A stretch of 63,425 nt of DNA from NCBI GenBank assembly GCA_947630285.1, contig CANRHD010000012.1:1-63425 (forward strand). The letters run 5' to 3'. Below the pieces are notes generated by a model. It made no database searches and was not told where the DNA came from. It was given only the letters and a program-made list of their open reading frames with translations. The DNA comes from an uncultured Clostridia bacterium. GTDB lineage: Bacteria; Bacillota; Clostridia; Oscillospirales; Acutalibacteraceae. This document shows positions 31,540 through 39,897 of the stretch, in pieces (positions within the stretch are counted from its first letter, which is position 1; every line of letters starts with the position of its first letter). Position numbers and translations under genes: made by a program.

Positions 31540-31625
31540 AAAGTTTTCGGCCGCCTTTTTCAAAAGTGCGGTGGGGTCGAGGGGCAAAGCCCCCGTCGCA
31601 GTCCGCAGACTGCGAAATTATTATG
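31540..31625 (-). repeat. Dispersed modular palindromic repeat, copy 3 (inverted)
   Basis: This segment runs AAAAGTTTTCGGCCGCC, TTTTTCAAAAG, GGTGGGGTCGAGGGGCAA and GCAGTCCGCAGACTGCGAAA. It is the reverse complement of the central part of copy 4 (61440-61735) with few changes. It lies just downstream of the GH39-like gene and includes palindromes that could terminate it. Confidence 0.75.
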
Positions 31626-31645
31626 CTTAAAGCTCGCTCGCCAAA

Positions 31646-34177
31646 TTATTTACCGTATGCCGGAGAAAAGCTTATTTCCGAAACATTGGGCGCAAACGCC
31701 GTCATACCGTTAAATATAAATTCCCCGTTATTGCTTAGAGTTATTGTGTTTTCGCCGGCCTTTAGCTTAACATTTGCGGTAACCGTATTAAAGTTCTCCT
31801 CGCTTAAAGTGTTTCTGCACCAAACATTAACGCTGTCGCCGTTTACCCCGACTGTCAAATAACATTCTATGAGATCAACATTGTAATCGTGTACTCCGCC
31901 CTCAAGGTTGTTTGAATATTTGACGGTCATTCTGTAATCGCCGCCCTTGTTTGCGTTTACTTTAAACTCCGCCTTTCCCGATTTTGAGGATATGCCGTCA
32001 ACGCACGGAATATTGCCGATTTTCCTGAGCGCCGCACCGTCGGCAAGCTGCATATCAAACGCCCTTACGGTGACGCTTTCGGGGGCGTGCTTAACCTCGG
32101 TCTTTATAACGCAGGAATTGCAGTTTTTGTCCTTTACTTCGATATAATTCAGCCCTCTGCGAAGATATACGGCGGCATTGGCATCGGAGTTTGTCTCCGA
32201 TTTAATGCCGTCAAGCAAAAATTCGGTATCGGGCGTAATATTAATTTCATAATACCCGTCGTTCGGAGCAATCGCCAAAAACGCAGATACATTTTCGCCG
32301 CTTCTGTCAAAATCCTTTAAAACGCAAATCTCGGTCTGCTTTTTTTCGGGATAAACCAGCATACTGTCAAGCACATAGGTTTCATTTCCGTGCTTAAAGC
32401 TAATTTTGTGTTCACCCTTTTTCAGCTTTACGGTAAGCGTTATACAGCTTGTAAATTCGCTTTTAACCGTGTTGGGAAGCGATATTGTCTTTTCGCTTCC
32501 GTCAACCGAGAAAAGCGCCTTTGCGCTCACCCTGTCGGACGGCTTTTGCCCGTCGTTGTTCTTGCCGTAGATAACATCAAATTTATATGTTGCGTCCTTC
32601 GGAACATTAATTTTAACGCTTACGCCGTCGCCCTTGTTTTCAATTCCGCCTACCATGCCCTCTTTAAGACCCGTTGTAGCGTATGCGCTGTCATACACAT
32701 AGGCGTTGCCAAGGAGCTCGCCGTCCTCAAACTCGTATCTTACAGGCAGTTCCTCATTAACAAAGTCCGCATTTTCCGATTTGTCCGCCTTTGTTATGCT
32801 AACCTTGTATACAGATGATTTGTCGTCACATTCAAGCTTTATTTTAAGGGAATTTTTAACCTTATCGGTATATTCCTTTACCGTTACGGGTGCGGTAACC
32901 GCTCCGCTCAAGCCCTTGTAGCGGACACATTCTGCCTTTACCCTTACATTGCCGTTCCCGAGCTCGGTATCCCCGAGATTTTTGAGCACAATACTGCTGT
33001 TGTAGTCACAGCCGCCGAGTATTACCGTAATTTCGTCACGGCTTTCGTTTAGGGCGGAGATGCTGTTTAGCGGCACATAGTGAAAGCTGTCCCGATTGTA
33101 CTTAACTACATTGGCAACATCGGAGTGCATAATGTCGATTACCCTTGAGGCAAGCCTGTCGCCCTCCAAATCGGCATACCATCTGTAAAGCCACCAGTTG
33201 GCGTTCGGCATATTGCCGTCCGCCGCAGTATCGCACAGATTGTTTGCAAGGCGCCAAAACGCCACATTTCCGTAGACCTCGCTTTCTTCCATAGCACAGA
33301 TGTACGCAAGCATAGCGCCCGGGTTTCCGCACTCCTCCATACAGCCGTATTCCGTCACCATTATCGGAAGCTTAACGCCGTAATCCTTTTCAAATTCCCT
33401 GTACTCCCTGACATGGTCGCTGAAAAAAGCGGAAGAAGCGCCGTTTAATTCATGATATATCATAATGTCGGGAATACAATTATTTTTACTGCAATAGTCC
33501 AAAAATGAAGTCAGCTTTTCCCTGTCGTAATCGCAGTATCCGGGGCCTCCGATACGGGCGTTCGGGTTTATCGACTTTACAAGCTCGTAGGTCTTTTTCC
33601 AGGCGGAATAAAAATTCTGCCGTCCCCCGTCGTTAAACTGCGGATTGCCGTTTTCGTCCTCCTCGCCGAACCATACCGCATTGTCACATTCGTTATAAAT
33701 GCAATATACAAGCTTGTCGGCGTATTCCTTTTTTGACAGCTCCTTTACCTGCTTTTCGACCTTTGGCAGATAATTCTCATCAACAAATTTTTCGCAGTCA
33801 TATGAGCCTGATTTTCTTAAATTTTCGATTTCCTCATGGCAGTAATACCAGCTGTCAAAGCAGTCCTGAAGATAAACCGCTATGTAATCGCATGAACCGA
33901 GGTTTTTATAAACGCTGTCAACATCGCCCACGGGGTGCTGTAAACCGCCCAAGGTTTTCTGAGAGGCGGAGGAAATATCTATGCTCTCCGCCATTTCCTT
34001 TGACGGAACGCCCTGCGTGGCAAGGCCGTAAAGGAAACCCGAGGCGTAATTGCGGACTTCCCCCTCGCTTACAGAGCAGTCAATTTCAACCGTCGGCTTA
34101 AAGGCATATTTCACCCCCGGAAGCATAAGCCCCAAAAGTGTGATAACGCTCATTATAAAGCTTGAAATTTTCAGCAT
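31646..34177 (-). CDS. Secreted clan GH-A (GH39-like) glycosidase with C-terminal carbohydrate-binding-type domains
   Basis: An 843-residue exported protein. A hydrophobic N-terminus (residues 5-27) acts as signal peptide or anchor. Residues about 30-370 resemble a TIM-barrel GH39-type domain: KLVYCIYNECDNAVWFGEE (general acid/base Glu candidate after Asn), ARIGGPGYCDYD, and LPIMVTEYGCMEE (nucleophile Glu candidate). From about residue 480 two beta-sandwich segments resemble CBM6/35-type modules (RYEFEDGELLGNAYVYDSAY; GGDYRMTVKYSNN). Known GH39 enzymes act on beta-xylosides, iduronides and related links; the substrate here is unknown and the similarity is distant. No dockerin is visible. Confidence 0.65.
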   Translation of the reverse strand: MLKISSFIMSVITLLGLMLPGVKYAFKPTVEIDCSVSEGEVRNYASGFLYGLATQGVPSKEMAESIDISSASQKTLGGLQHPVGDVDSVYKNLGSCDYIAVYLQDCFDSWYYCHEEIENLRKSGSYDCEKFVDENYLPKVEKQVKELSKKEYADKLVYCIYNECDNAVWFGEEDENGNPQFNDGGRQNFYSAWKKTYELVKSINPNARIGGPGYCDYDREKLTSFLDYCSKNNCIPDIMIYHELNGASSAFFSDHVREYREFEKDYGVKLPIMVTEYGCMEECGNPGAMLAYICAMEESEVYGNVAFWRLANNLCDTAADGNMPNANWWLYRWYADLEGDRLASRVIDIMHSDVANVVKYNRDSFHYVPLNSISALNESRDEITVILGGCDYNSSIVLKNLGDTELGNGNVRVKAECVRYKGLSGAVTAPVTVKEYTDKVKNSLKIKLECDDKSSVYKVSITKADKSENADFVNEELPVRYEFEDGELLGNAYVYDSAYATTGLKEGMVGGIENKGDGVSVKINVPKDATYKFDVIYGKNNDGQKPSDRVSAKALFSVDGSEKTISLPNTVKSEFTSCITLTVKLKKGEHKISFKHGNETYVLDSMLVYPEKKQTEICVLKDFDRSGENVSAFLAIAPNDGYYEINITPDTEFLLDGIKSETNSDANAAVYLRRGLNYIEVKDKNCNSCVIKTEVKHAPESVTVRAFDMQLADGAALRKIGNIPCVDGISSKSGKAEFKVNANKGGDYRMTVKYSNNLEGGVHDYNVDLIECYLTVGVNGDSVNVWCRNTLSEENFNTVTANVKLKAGENTITLSNNGEFIFNGMTAFAPNVSEISFSPAYGK

Positions 34178-34366
34178 AATTATACCCCTTAAAAAACATA
34201 ATTAAAATAAATTTTAAGCCTTTTTTCCCTATATGAATTATACAAAGTTTAGCTGTGCAAGTCAAATTAAAAAATATTTCTATTAAGATTTTCAAAAAGC
34301 TCATTTTTATGAAAATTGCAAAATTTATATTTTCGGTATATTTTTATGCGAGCTAATGTTATTTTT
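34178..34366. other. AT-rich non-coding stretch
   Basis: The intergenic region upstream of the GH39-like gene (34178-34780, about 600 bases) holds no convincing gene. Its first part is very AT-rich and should contain that gene's promoter, though I could not single out boxes. The remainder contains the hairpin series and terminator listed separately, then about 160 bases with nothing recognisable before the fic stop codon. Confidence 0.5.
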
Positions 34367-34527
34367 GCAAGTTTTACTACCGATTTTGTAAATCTTATTG
34401 AAATAGTAACTATTTTTTGGTAACCTGTTTTTAAGCAGGGAAAATGGGCTAAGGATTTTCCCAGCTTGCAGATTTCTTCTCGGAGCTTGTCTCCTTTTAC
34501 TATTTCAGGACAAGCTCCTTTTGTTTT
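34367..34527 (+). ncRNA. Candidate structured small RNA with its own terminator
   Basis: Three hairpins follow one another: CCTG/CAGG around 34424-34439, GGGAAAAT (34438-34445) with ATTTTCCC (34455-34462), and GGAGCTTGTC (34482-34491) with GACAAGCTCC (34509-34518) followed by TTTTGTTTT. GCAAG (34367-34371) can also pair with CTTGC (34465-34469) to close the first part. No reading frame explains this. It does not match an RNA family I recognise, and the promoter is unclear. Confidence 0.3.
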
Positions 34528-34579
34528 AATCCCAATCACGGCAACAAATACGGCTGTTTTGGACCGTATCATCTTAAAG

Positions 34580-34617
34580 AAAAAGCCCTAAATCTCAAAC
34601 GAGGTTTAGGGCTTTTT
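34580..34617. terminator. Bidirectional terminator downstream of fic
   Basis: A perfect stem of 13 bp (AAAAAGCCCTAAA with TTTAGGGCTTTTT), extended by CTC/GAG inside, with A-run and T-run on either side. It lies about 160 bases past the fic stop codon. Confidence 0.85.
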
Positions 34618-34780
34618 GTAATGAAAGAAATAAAAATGAGAAAAATAAGAATAATTGAGTATATGCGGTGGGATTTCAAGCCTTTTTCCGCTCAATTAAA
34701 TTCATATTGTTCGGCATGGGAACGCAGTCGAGGTCAAGCAATAGCGCATCAAGCGGCATTTCTATTCCTCTGTGCCTCTT

Positions 34781-35638
34781 TTATTCCTCAGTCTCATAGT
34801 AATACGAATAATCAATGCCCTTCATAATGATCTCACGATTGTAGATGTCATCGGTCAAGGCATTCTTTATCAATCCGTATATTTTCGTCGGATCGGTTAC
34901 GCTTTCACGCATGGCAGAGAGATAATCTTTTTTATCAATCAGGCTACAGTCAACACATTTTTTCAAATTCTTTTTCAGAATCAGGTCGAGCCAAATGCGT
35001 GCGCTTCTGCCGTTACCTTCCATAAACGGGTGTGCGACATTTATTTCAACATATTTTTTGACGATTTCTTTAAGCGTACTTTCAGGCATTTTTTCAATAT
35101 GTGCAAGAGCCCCGTCCAAATAAATTGCAGGTGCAAAGGCAAAACCGTCCTTTGCAATATTGACCGTCCGTATCTGCCCTGCAAAATCAAATATCCCACC
35201 GAAAATGTATCCGTGAATCTGTTGCAGTCCCTTCGCCGTTCCGACTTCAATGTTGTCGATGAAGCCGCTTTCAAAAAGCTCATACGCCTTCTGCTTGCTT
35301 TTTTCGTCAAGCGAGGTCTCCATATTCTTCATCCATTTGGCGAACACTTCGGCCTTTTTGCTCGGTATCAGTGCAATGACCGTATTCAATCCGGATTCGT
35401 CAACAACATCGGTGTTGTAAAACTTGCCGTCTCTCGCTTTTAATTTCAGTTGTCGACAAATTGTCGACAACTCATTTTTTCGATTTTTGATTTTATTCCA
35501 GTACGAACGGGGATTTTTGCTTTTGGTCAGCGCCTCGGCAATATCCGCAGCGCAAAACCACCATTTGGAGCTTTCATCGTCCCAAACGGCACGCACCGGT
35601 ACATCTTCAAAAAATCGGATAGATGTTTTTTGCATCAT
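34781..35638 (-). CDS. Bro-N/Fic fusion protein, probable nucleotidyl-transferase (AMPylase-type)
   Basis: A 285-residue protein with two domains. Residues 1-110 resemble the BRO N-terminal DNA-binding domain of phage antirepressors ([47 protein letters not shown]). Residues about 120-270 are a Fic domain with the full active-site loop [12 protein letters not shown] (catalytic His203, Glu207, Asn209, Arg211). Fic enzymes transfer AMP or other phosphate-containing groups to protein side chains. The tail contains SYYYET (278-283), close to the inhibitory S/T-x-x-x-E-G/N motif but with Thr at the last position. There is no separate antitoxin gene adjacent, so self-inhibition or phage-defence use are possibilities only. 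Confidence 0.88.
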   Translation of the reverse strand: MMQKTSIRFFEDVPVRAVWDDESSKWWFCAADIAEALTKSKNPRSYWNKIKNRKNELSTICRQLKLKARDGKFYNTDVVDESGLNTVIALIPSKKAEVFAKWMKNMETSLDEKSKQKAYELFESGFIDNIEVGTAKGLQQIHGYIFGGIFDFAGQIRTVNIAKDGFAFAPAIYLDGALAHIEKMPESTLKEIVKKYVEINVAHPFMEGNGRSARIWLDLILKKNLKKCVDCSLIDKKDYLSAMRESVTDPTKIYGLIKNALTDDIYNREIIMKGIDYSYYYETEE

Positions 35639-35754
35639 AATCTCTCCATTTTATGATAATAAAATTAAAAGTTTATCGGTGGAAAACCCTCGCCGGAGGC
35701 TCTGTAATCTTCCCATATGTGCAAATCTGATTAAAGCCTGTTTTTTCTACGCAA

Positions 35755-35788
35755 TAAGACCTCTCAGAAATTCATCTGCGAGGTCTTA
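35755..35788. terminator. Hairpin downstream of ppdK
   Basis: TAAGACCTC (35755-35763) pairs perfectly with GAGGTCTTA (35780-35788) around 16 bases. It lies between convergently spaced minus-strand genes, 64 bases past the ppdK stop; the T-rich side is on the plus strand, so its efficiency for ppdK is uncertain. Confidence 0.45.
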
Positions 35789-35851
35789 ATTTATATTTTT
35801 ATTCGCCTTTTGCCTGCTATAGGGCTTCGCCCTTTAACACAAGGTCGATTA

Positions 35852-38491
35852 TTATTTCATCTCAGCGATGGCTGCCTGTGCTGCTGCAAGGCGGGCAATC
35901 GGAACTCTGAAGGGTGAGCATGAAACATAATCAAGGCCGATCTTATGGCAGAACTCAACAGATGAGGGGTCGCCGCCGTGCTCGCCGCAGATACCGCAGT
36001 GGAGTGTGGGACGGGTTGCCTTACCGTTCTTAACCGCCATTTCCATAAGCTGGCCAACGCCTGTCTGGTCAAGCTTTGCAAACGGATCGTTTTCAAAAAT
36101 CTTGTTGTCATAGTAAGCGTTAAGGAACTTGCCGGCGTCGTCACGGCTGAAGCCGAATGTCATCTGCGTAAGGTCGTTGGTACCGAAGCAGAAGAACTCC
36201 GCCTGTGTTGCAATATCGCCTGCTGTGAGAGCCGCTCTCGGGATTTCAATCATAGTACCTACTTCGTACTTCATTGAAGAACCTGCCGCCGCAATTTCAG
36301 CATCGGCTGTAGCAACAACTATATCCTTAACGAACTTTAACTCTTTTGTATCGCATGAGAGCGGAATCATAATTTCAGGGCATACTGTCCAATCGGGATG
36401 CGCTTTCTGAACATTGATAGCCGCACGGATAACAGCCTTTGTCTGCATCTTTGCGATTTCGGGATAAGTTACCGCAAGACGGAGTCCGCGGTGACCCATC
36501 ATCGGGTTAAACTCGTGAAGAGAAGCTATGATAGCCTTTATATCCTCAACGGATTTGCCCTGTGCGTCGGCAAGCTTCTTGATGTCTGCCTCCTCTGTGG
36601 GAACAAATTCGTGGAGAGGCGGATCGAGGAACCTGATAGTAACGGGACAGCCTTCAAGAGCTTCATAGAGCTTCTCAAAGTCTGACTGCTGATAAGGAAG
36701 AATCTTATCAAGAGCCGCTTCTCTCTCCTCAACAGTATCGGAGCAAATCATTTCACGGAAAGCCGCAATTCTGTCTGCCTCAAAGAACATATGCTCTGTA
36801 CGGCAAAGACCGATGCCCTCTGCGCCGAGCTCTCTCGCCTTCTTGGCGTCCGCAGGAGTGTCCGCATTAGTACGAACCTTGAGCTTTCTGTATTTGTCTG
36901 CCCAAGCCATAATTCTGCCGAATTCGCCTGCTATCTTAGCGTCAACCGTATCAATAATACCCTCATAGATATTACCTGTTGAACCGTCGATTGAAATGTA
37001 ATCGCCCTCGGTAAATACTTTACCTGCGAGTGTGAACTTCTTGTTTTCCTCGTCCATGATGATGTCGCCGCAACCGGATACACAGCAAGTACCCATACCG
37101 CGGGCAACAACCGCCGCATGTGAAGTCATACCGCCGCGTACCGTAAGAATACCCTGCGAAGCCTTCATACCCGTAATGTCTTCGGGTGATGTTTCAAGAC
37201 GGACAAGAACAACCTTTTCGCCCTTAGCGTTCCAATTTTCCGCATCTTCGGCAGTAAATACTACCTTGCCGCATGCGGCGCCGGGAGAAGCTCCGAGACC
37301 CTTGCCGATAGGTGTGGCGGATTTAAGAGCCTTAGCGTCAAACTGCGGATGAAGAAGCGTGTCAAGGTTACGGGGATCGATCATCGCAACAGCCTCAGCC
37401 TCTGTCTTGTGGCCCTCGTCAACGAGGTCGCAGGCAATTTTAAGAGCGGCCTGAGCCGTTCTCTTACCGTTACGGCACTGAAGCATATAAAGCTTTCTGT
37501 TTTCAACGGTAAACTCCATATCCTGCATATCATGATAGTGGTTTTCAAGTATATCGCATACTTTGATGAAGTCTGCATATGCCTCGGGGAATTCTTTTTC
37601 CATCTGAGCGATGGGCATGGGAGTACGAACGCCTGCAACAACATCTTCGCCCTGTGCGTTGATAAGGAACTCGCCCATAAGCTTGTTTTCGCCGGTAGCG
37701 GGATCACGGGTGAAGGCAACGCCTGTGCCCGATTCGTCGTTCAAGTTACCGAATACCATGGGCATTACATTTACGGCTGTGCCCCATGAATAAGGAATGT
37801 CGTTGTCACGGCGGTAAACATTTGCACGGGGATTATCCCATGAACGGAAAACAGCCTCAATAGCAAGCTTTAACTGAACAACGGGATCCGAGGGGAAGTC
37901 CTGACCGAGCTGGTTTTTATACTCGGCCTTGAACTGCTCTGCAAGCTCTTTAAGGTCGGCGGCGGTAAGCTCTATATCATACTTAACGCCCTTTTTCTCC
38001 TTCATCTCGTCGATAAGCTGTTCAAAATACTTCTTGCCGACTTCCATAACAACATCGGAGAACATCTGGATAAATCTTCTGTAAGAGTCGTAAACAAATC
38101 TCTCAAATTTAGGATCGGGGTTGCCTGCTATCATAGCGGCAACAACCTCATCATTAAGGCCGAGGTTAAGAATAGTGTCCATCATACCGGGCATTGAAGC
38201 ACGGGCGCCCGAACGAACGGAAACAAGAAGAGGATTTTTGAGATCGCCGAACTTTTTGCCGTTGATCTCTTCCATCTTTTTAACGCCTTCCATAGCCTGA
38301 GCCATAATTTCGTCGTTAATCTGTCTGCCGTCCTCATAATACTGTGTGCAGGCTTCCGTAGTGATTGTAAAGCCCTGAGGAACAGGAAGACCTATAGCGG
38401 TCATCTCAGCAAGGTTAGCGCCCTTGCCGCCGAGCAAGTTACGCATGGTCATATCGCCTTCGCTGAACATATAGACCCATTTGTTTGCCAT
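35852..38491 (-). CDS. ppdK: Pyruvate, phosphate dikinase
   Basis: Interconverts pyruvate, ATP and phosphate with phosphoenolpyruvate, AMP and pyrophosphate, a central step in PPi-dependent glycolysis and gluconeogenesis of anaerobes. The 879-residue protein has the N-terminal ATP-grasp domain (LLGGKGANLAEM, VRSGARASMPGMMDTILNLG), the swivelling phosphohistidine domain (LTVRGGMTSHAAVVARGMG, with the carrier His), and the PEP/pyruvate barrel (GAEGIGLCRTEHMF, FCFGTNDLTQMTFGFSRDD, and CGICGEHGGDP). The ATG at 38491 follows GGAGG with 8-base spacing; a start five codons upstream is less likely. Single gene with its own promoter region (-10 TATAAT at 38584-38579, -35 not clear). Confidence 0.96.
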   Translation of the reverse strand: MANKWVYMFSEGDMTMRNLLGGKGANLAEMTAIGLPVPQGFTITTEACTQYYEDGRQINDEIMAQAMEGVKKMEEINGKKFGDLKNPLLVSVRSGARASMPGMMDTILNLGLNDEVVAAMIAGNPDPKFERFVYDSYRRFIQMFSDVVMEVGKKYFEQLIDEMKEKKGVKYDIELTAADLKELAEQFKAEYKNQLGQDFPSDPVVQLKLAIEAVFRSWDNPRANVYRRDNDIPYSWGTAVNVMPMVFGNLNDESGTGVAFTRDPATGENKLMGEFLINAQGEDVVAGVRTPMPIAQMEKEFPEAYADFIKVCDILENHYHDMQDMEFTVENRKLYMLQCRNGKRTAQAALKIACDLVDEGHKTEAEAVAMIDPRNLDTLLHPQFDAKALKSATPIGKGLGASPGAACGKVVFTAEDAENWNAKGEKVVLVRLETSPEDITGMKASQGILTVRGGMTSHAAVVARGMGTCCVSGCGDIIMDEENKKFTLAGKVFTEGDYISIDGSTGNIYEGIIDTVDAKIAGEFGRIMAWADKYRKLKVRTNADTPADAKKARELGAEGIGLCRTEHMFFEADRIAAFREMICSDTVEEREAALDKILPYQQSDFEKLYEALEGCPVTIRFLDPPLHEFVPTEEADIKKLADAQGKSVEDIKAIIASLHEFNPMMGHRGLRLAVTYPEIAKMQTKAVIRAAINVQKAHPDWTVCPEIMIPLSCDTKELKFVKDIVVATADAEIAAAGSSMKYEVGTMIEIPRAALTAGDIATQAEFFCFGTNDLTQMTFGFSRDDAGKFLNAYYDNKIFENDPFAKLDQTGVGQLMEMAVKNGKATRPTLHCGICGEHGGDPSSVEFCHKIGLDYVSCSPFRVPIARLAAAQAAIAEMK

Positions 38492-38711
38492 TTTACATAC
38501 CTCCAAAAATTATTAACTTAAATTAAATGGTTGTCCCAAAACGGCGCAAAACACCCAAGGACAGTATTAACCTTTAGTATTATAGCAGAAACAAAAGTAT
38601 ATTTCTATATATTTTTGAAATTTTTTCATAAAGCAAAATATAATGTTTTAGTTTTTAAAAGCGCTTATTTTATTTATTTTGCACAAATTAAAGTTTAAAG
38701 GCGGAAAAAGG

Positions 38712-38750
38712 CATAAAAATACGGCACATTGTCATAAAGACCGTGTGCCG
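38712..38750 (-). terminator. Terminator of the pheA-aro operon
   Basis: CGGCACA (38722-38728) pairs with TGTGCCG (38744-38750). Read on the minus strand the stem is followed by TATTTTTATG. It lies about 100 bases beyond the last aro gene; a repeat fragment fills the gap. Confidence 0.6.
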
Positions 38751-38752
38751 CC

Positions 38753-38815
38753 AGTGTGTAAGTATGTGTAGCTTGGCAATAAGCACAAAAGGAATAAGAT
38801 TATGGGAAACCGCAT
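38753..38815 (+). repeat. Fragment of the dispersed palindromic repeat (5' module)
   Basis: GTGTGTAAGTATGTGT, CTTGGCAATAAGCACAAAAG and GAATAAGATTATGGG match the opening 60 bases of copy 4 at 61460 with few changes. The palindromic modules that follow in copy 4 are missing here. Nothing else was recognised in the 38492-38847 gap besides the terminator and the ppdK -10 box. Confidence 0.65.
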
Positions 38816-38847
38816 TATGGGGTACGGATATTTCCCGACAGTAAATT

Positions 38848-39876
38848 TTAAAGCATATCGGCCAAGTCCAGTATGAGCTTTTCGGACTTTTCCCAACCGA
38901 GGCAGGCGTCGGTTATTGATTTTCCGTAAACGCCGCCGCCTATCTTTTGACTGCCGTCCTCGATATAGCTTTCTATCATAATTCCCTTGACAAGCTTGTC
39001 TATATCGTCGCTGTAACGCTTGCTTACGATTATTTCCTTTGAAATTCTTATCTGCTGAATAGGGTCTTTGCCCGAATTTGAATGGTTTGCGTCGATTATA
39101 ACGGCCGGGTTTTGAAGTCCGCTTTCCTCATAGACCTCGTAAAGGCGGCGTATATCCTCGTAATGGTAATTGGGTATTGCTCTTCCGCTCTTGCTGACAT
39201 AGCCCCTTAAAATGGCGTGGGCGTAGGGGTTGCCCTCGGAATGAACCTCCCACCCCCTGTAAATAAAGGTGTGCTTATGCTGAGCGGCAGTTATGGAATT
39301 CATCATAACCGAAATATCGCCGCTTGTGGGGTTTTTCATACCTACCGGCACTTCTATGCCGCTTGAAGTAAGCCTGTGCTGTTGGTTTTCAACGCTCCTT
39401 GCGCCTATCGCAACATAGCCCAAAACATCGTCAAGATACCTGTAATTTTCGGGGTAAAGCATCTCGTCGGCGCAGGCAAAGCCCGTTTCCTCCACCGCCT
39501 TCATATGAAGCTCCCTTATTGCGACTATTCCCTTGAACATATCCGGCTTTTGATTGGGATCGGGCTGGTGGAGCATACCCTTGTAGCCGTCGCCGGTGGT
39601 TCTGGGCTTATTGGTATAAATTCTGGGGACAATAAAAATCTTATCCTTTACCTTTTCCTGAACCTCTCTGAGCCTTAATATGTAATCAAGCACGCTGTCG
39701 TCACGGTCGGCGGAGCACGGGCCTATAATAAGCAGAAATTTATCGCTCTCGCCTTTAAAAATCTTTTTAAGCTCCGCCCTTCTGCCGTCTATTGACTGCT
39801 TTGAGGCGGAGGTGAGCGGATACATCTGCTTTACCTCCTGCGGAATGGCAAGCTTCCTTTCAAAAATCATATTCAT
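38848..39876 (-). CDS. aroG: 3-deoxy-7-phosphoheptulonate synthase (DAHP synthase), class I AroG type
   Basis: First step of the shikimate pathway: phosphoenolpyruvate plus erythrose 4-phosphate gives DAHP. The 342-residue protein follows the AroG/AroF/AroH type: LLIIGPCSADRDDSVLDY, PRIYTNKPRTTGDGYKGMLHQPDPN, GARSVENQQHRLTSSG, PVGMKNPTSGD, and VIIDANHSNSGKDP. It lacks any fused chorismate mutase or ACT domain, so feedback control depends on the catalytic domain. The ATG at 39876 is chosen because GGAGG lies 8 bases before it; an upstream TTG overlaps that site. It is the last gene of the operon and follows aroA by 21 bases. The isozyme letter is not certain. Confidence 0.93.
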   Translation of the reverse strand: MNMIFERKLAIPQEVKQMYPLTSASKQSIDGRRAELKKIFKGESDKFLLIIGPCSADRDDSVLDYILRLREVQEKVKDKIFIVPRIYTNKPRTTGDGYKGMLHQPDPNQKPDMFKGIVAIRELHMKAVEETGFACADEMLYPENYRYLDDVLGYVAIGARSVENQQHRLTSSGIEVPVGMKNPTSGDISVMMNSITAAQHKHTFIYRGWEVHSEGNPYAHAILRGYVSKSGRAIPNYHYEDIRRLYEVYEESGLQNPAVIIDANHSNSGKDPIQQIRISKEIIVSKRYSDDIDKLVKGIMIESYIEDGSQKIGGGVYGKSITDACLGWEKSEKLILDLADML

Positions 39877-39897
39877 ATTATTTTCCTCCAAGCCGTT

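Noticed and set aside
34267-34572. A 101-codon minus-strand frame in the gap before the GH39-like gene
   Set aside because: Rich in AT-driven Lys/Ile, overlaps several hairpins including a terminator, and shows no ribosome site or domain.
34772-35443. A 223-codon plus-strand frame over fic
   Set aside because: Antisense to the Fic catalytic domain with its full [12 protein letters not shown] motif; no start signal.
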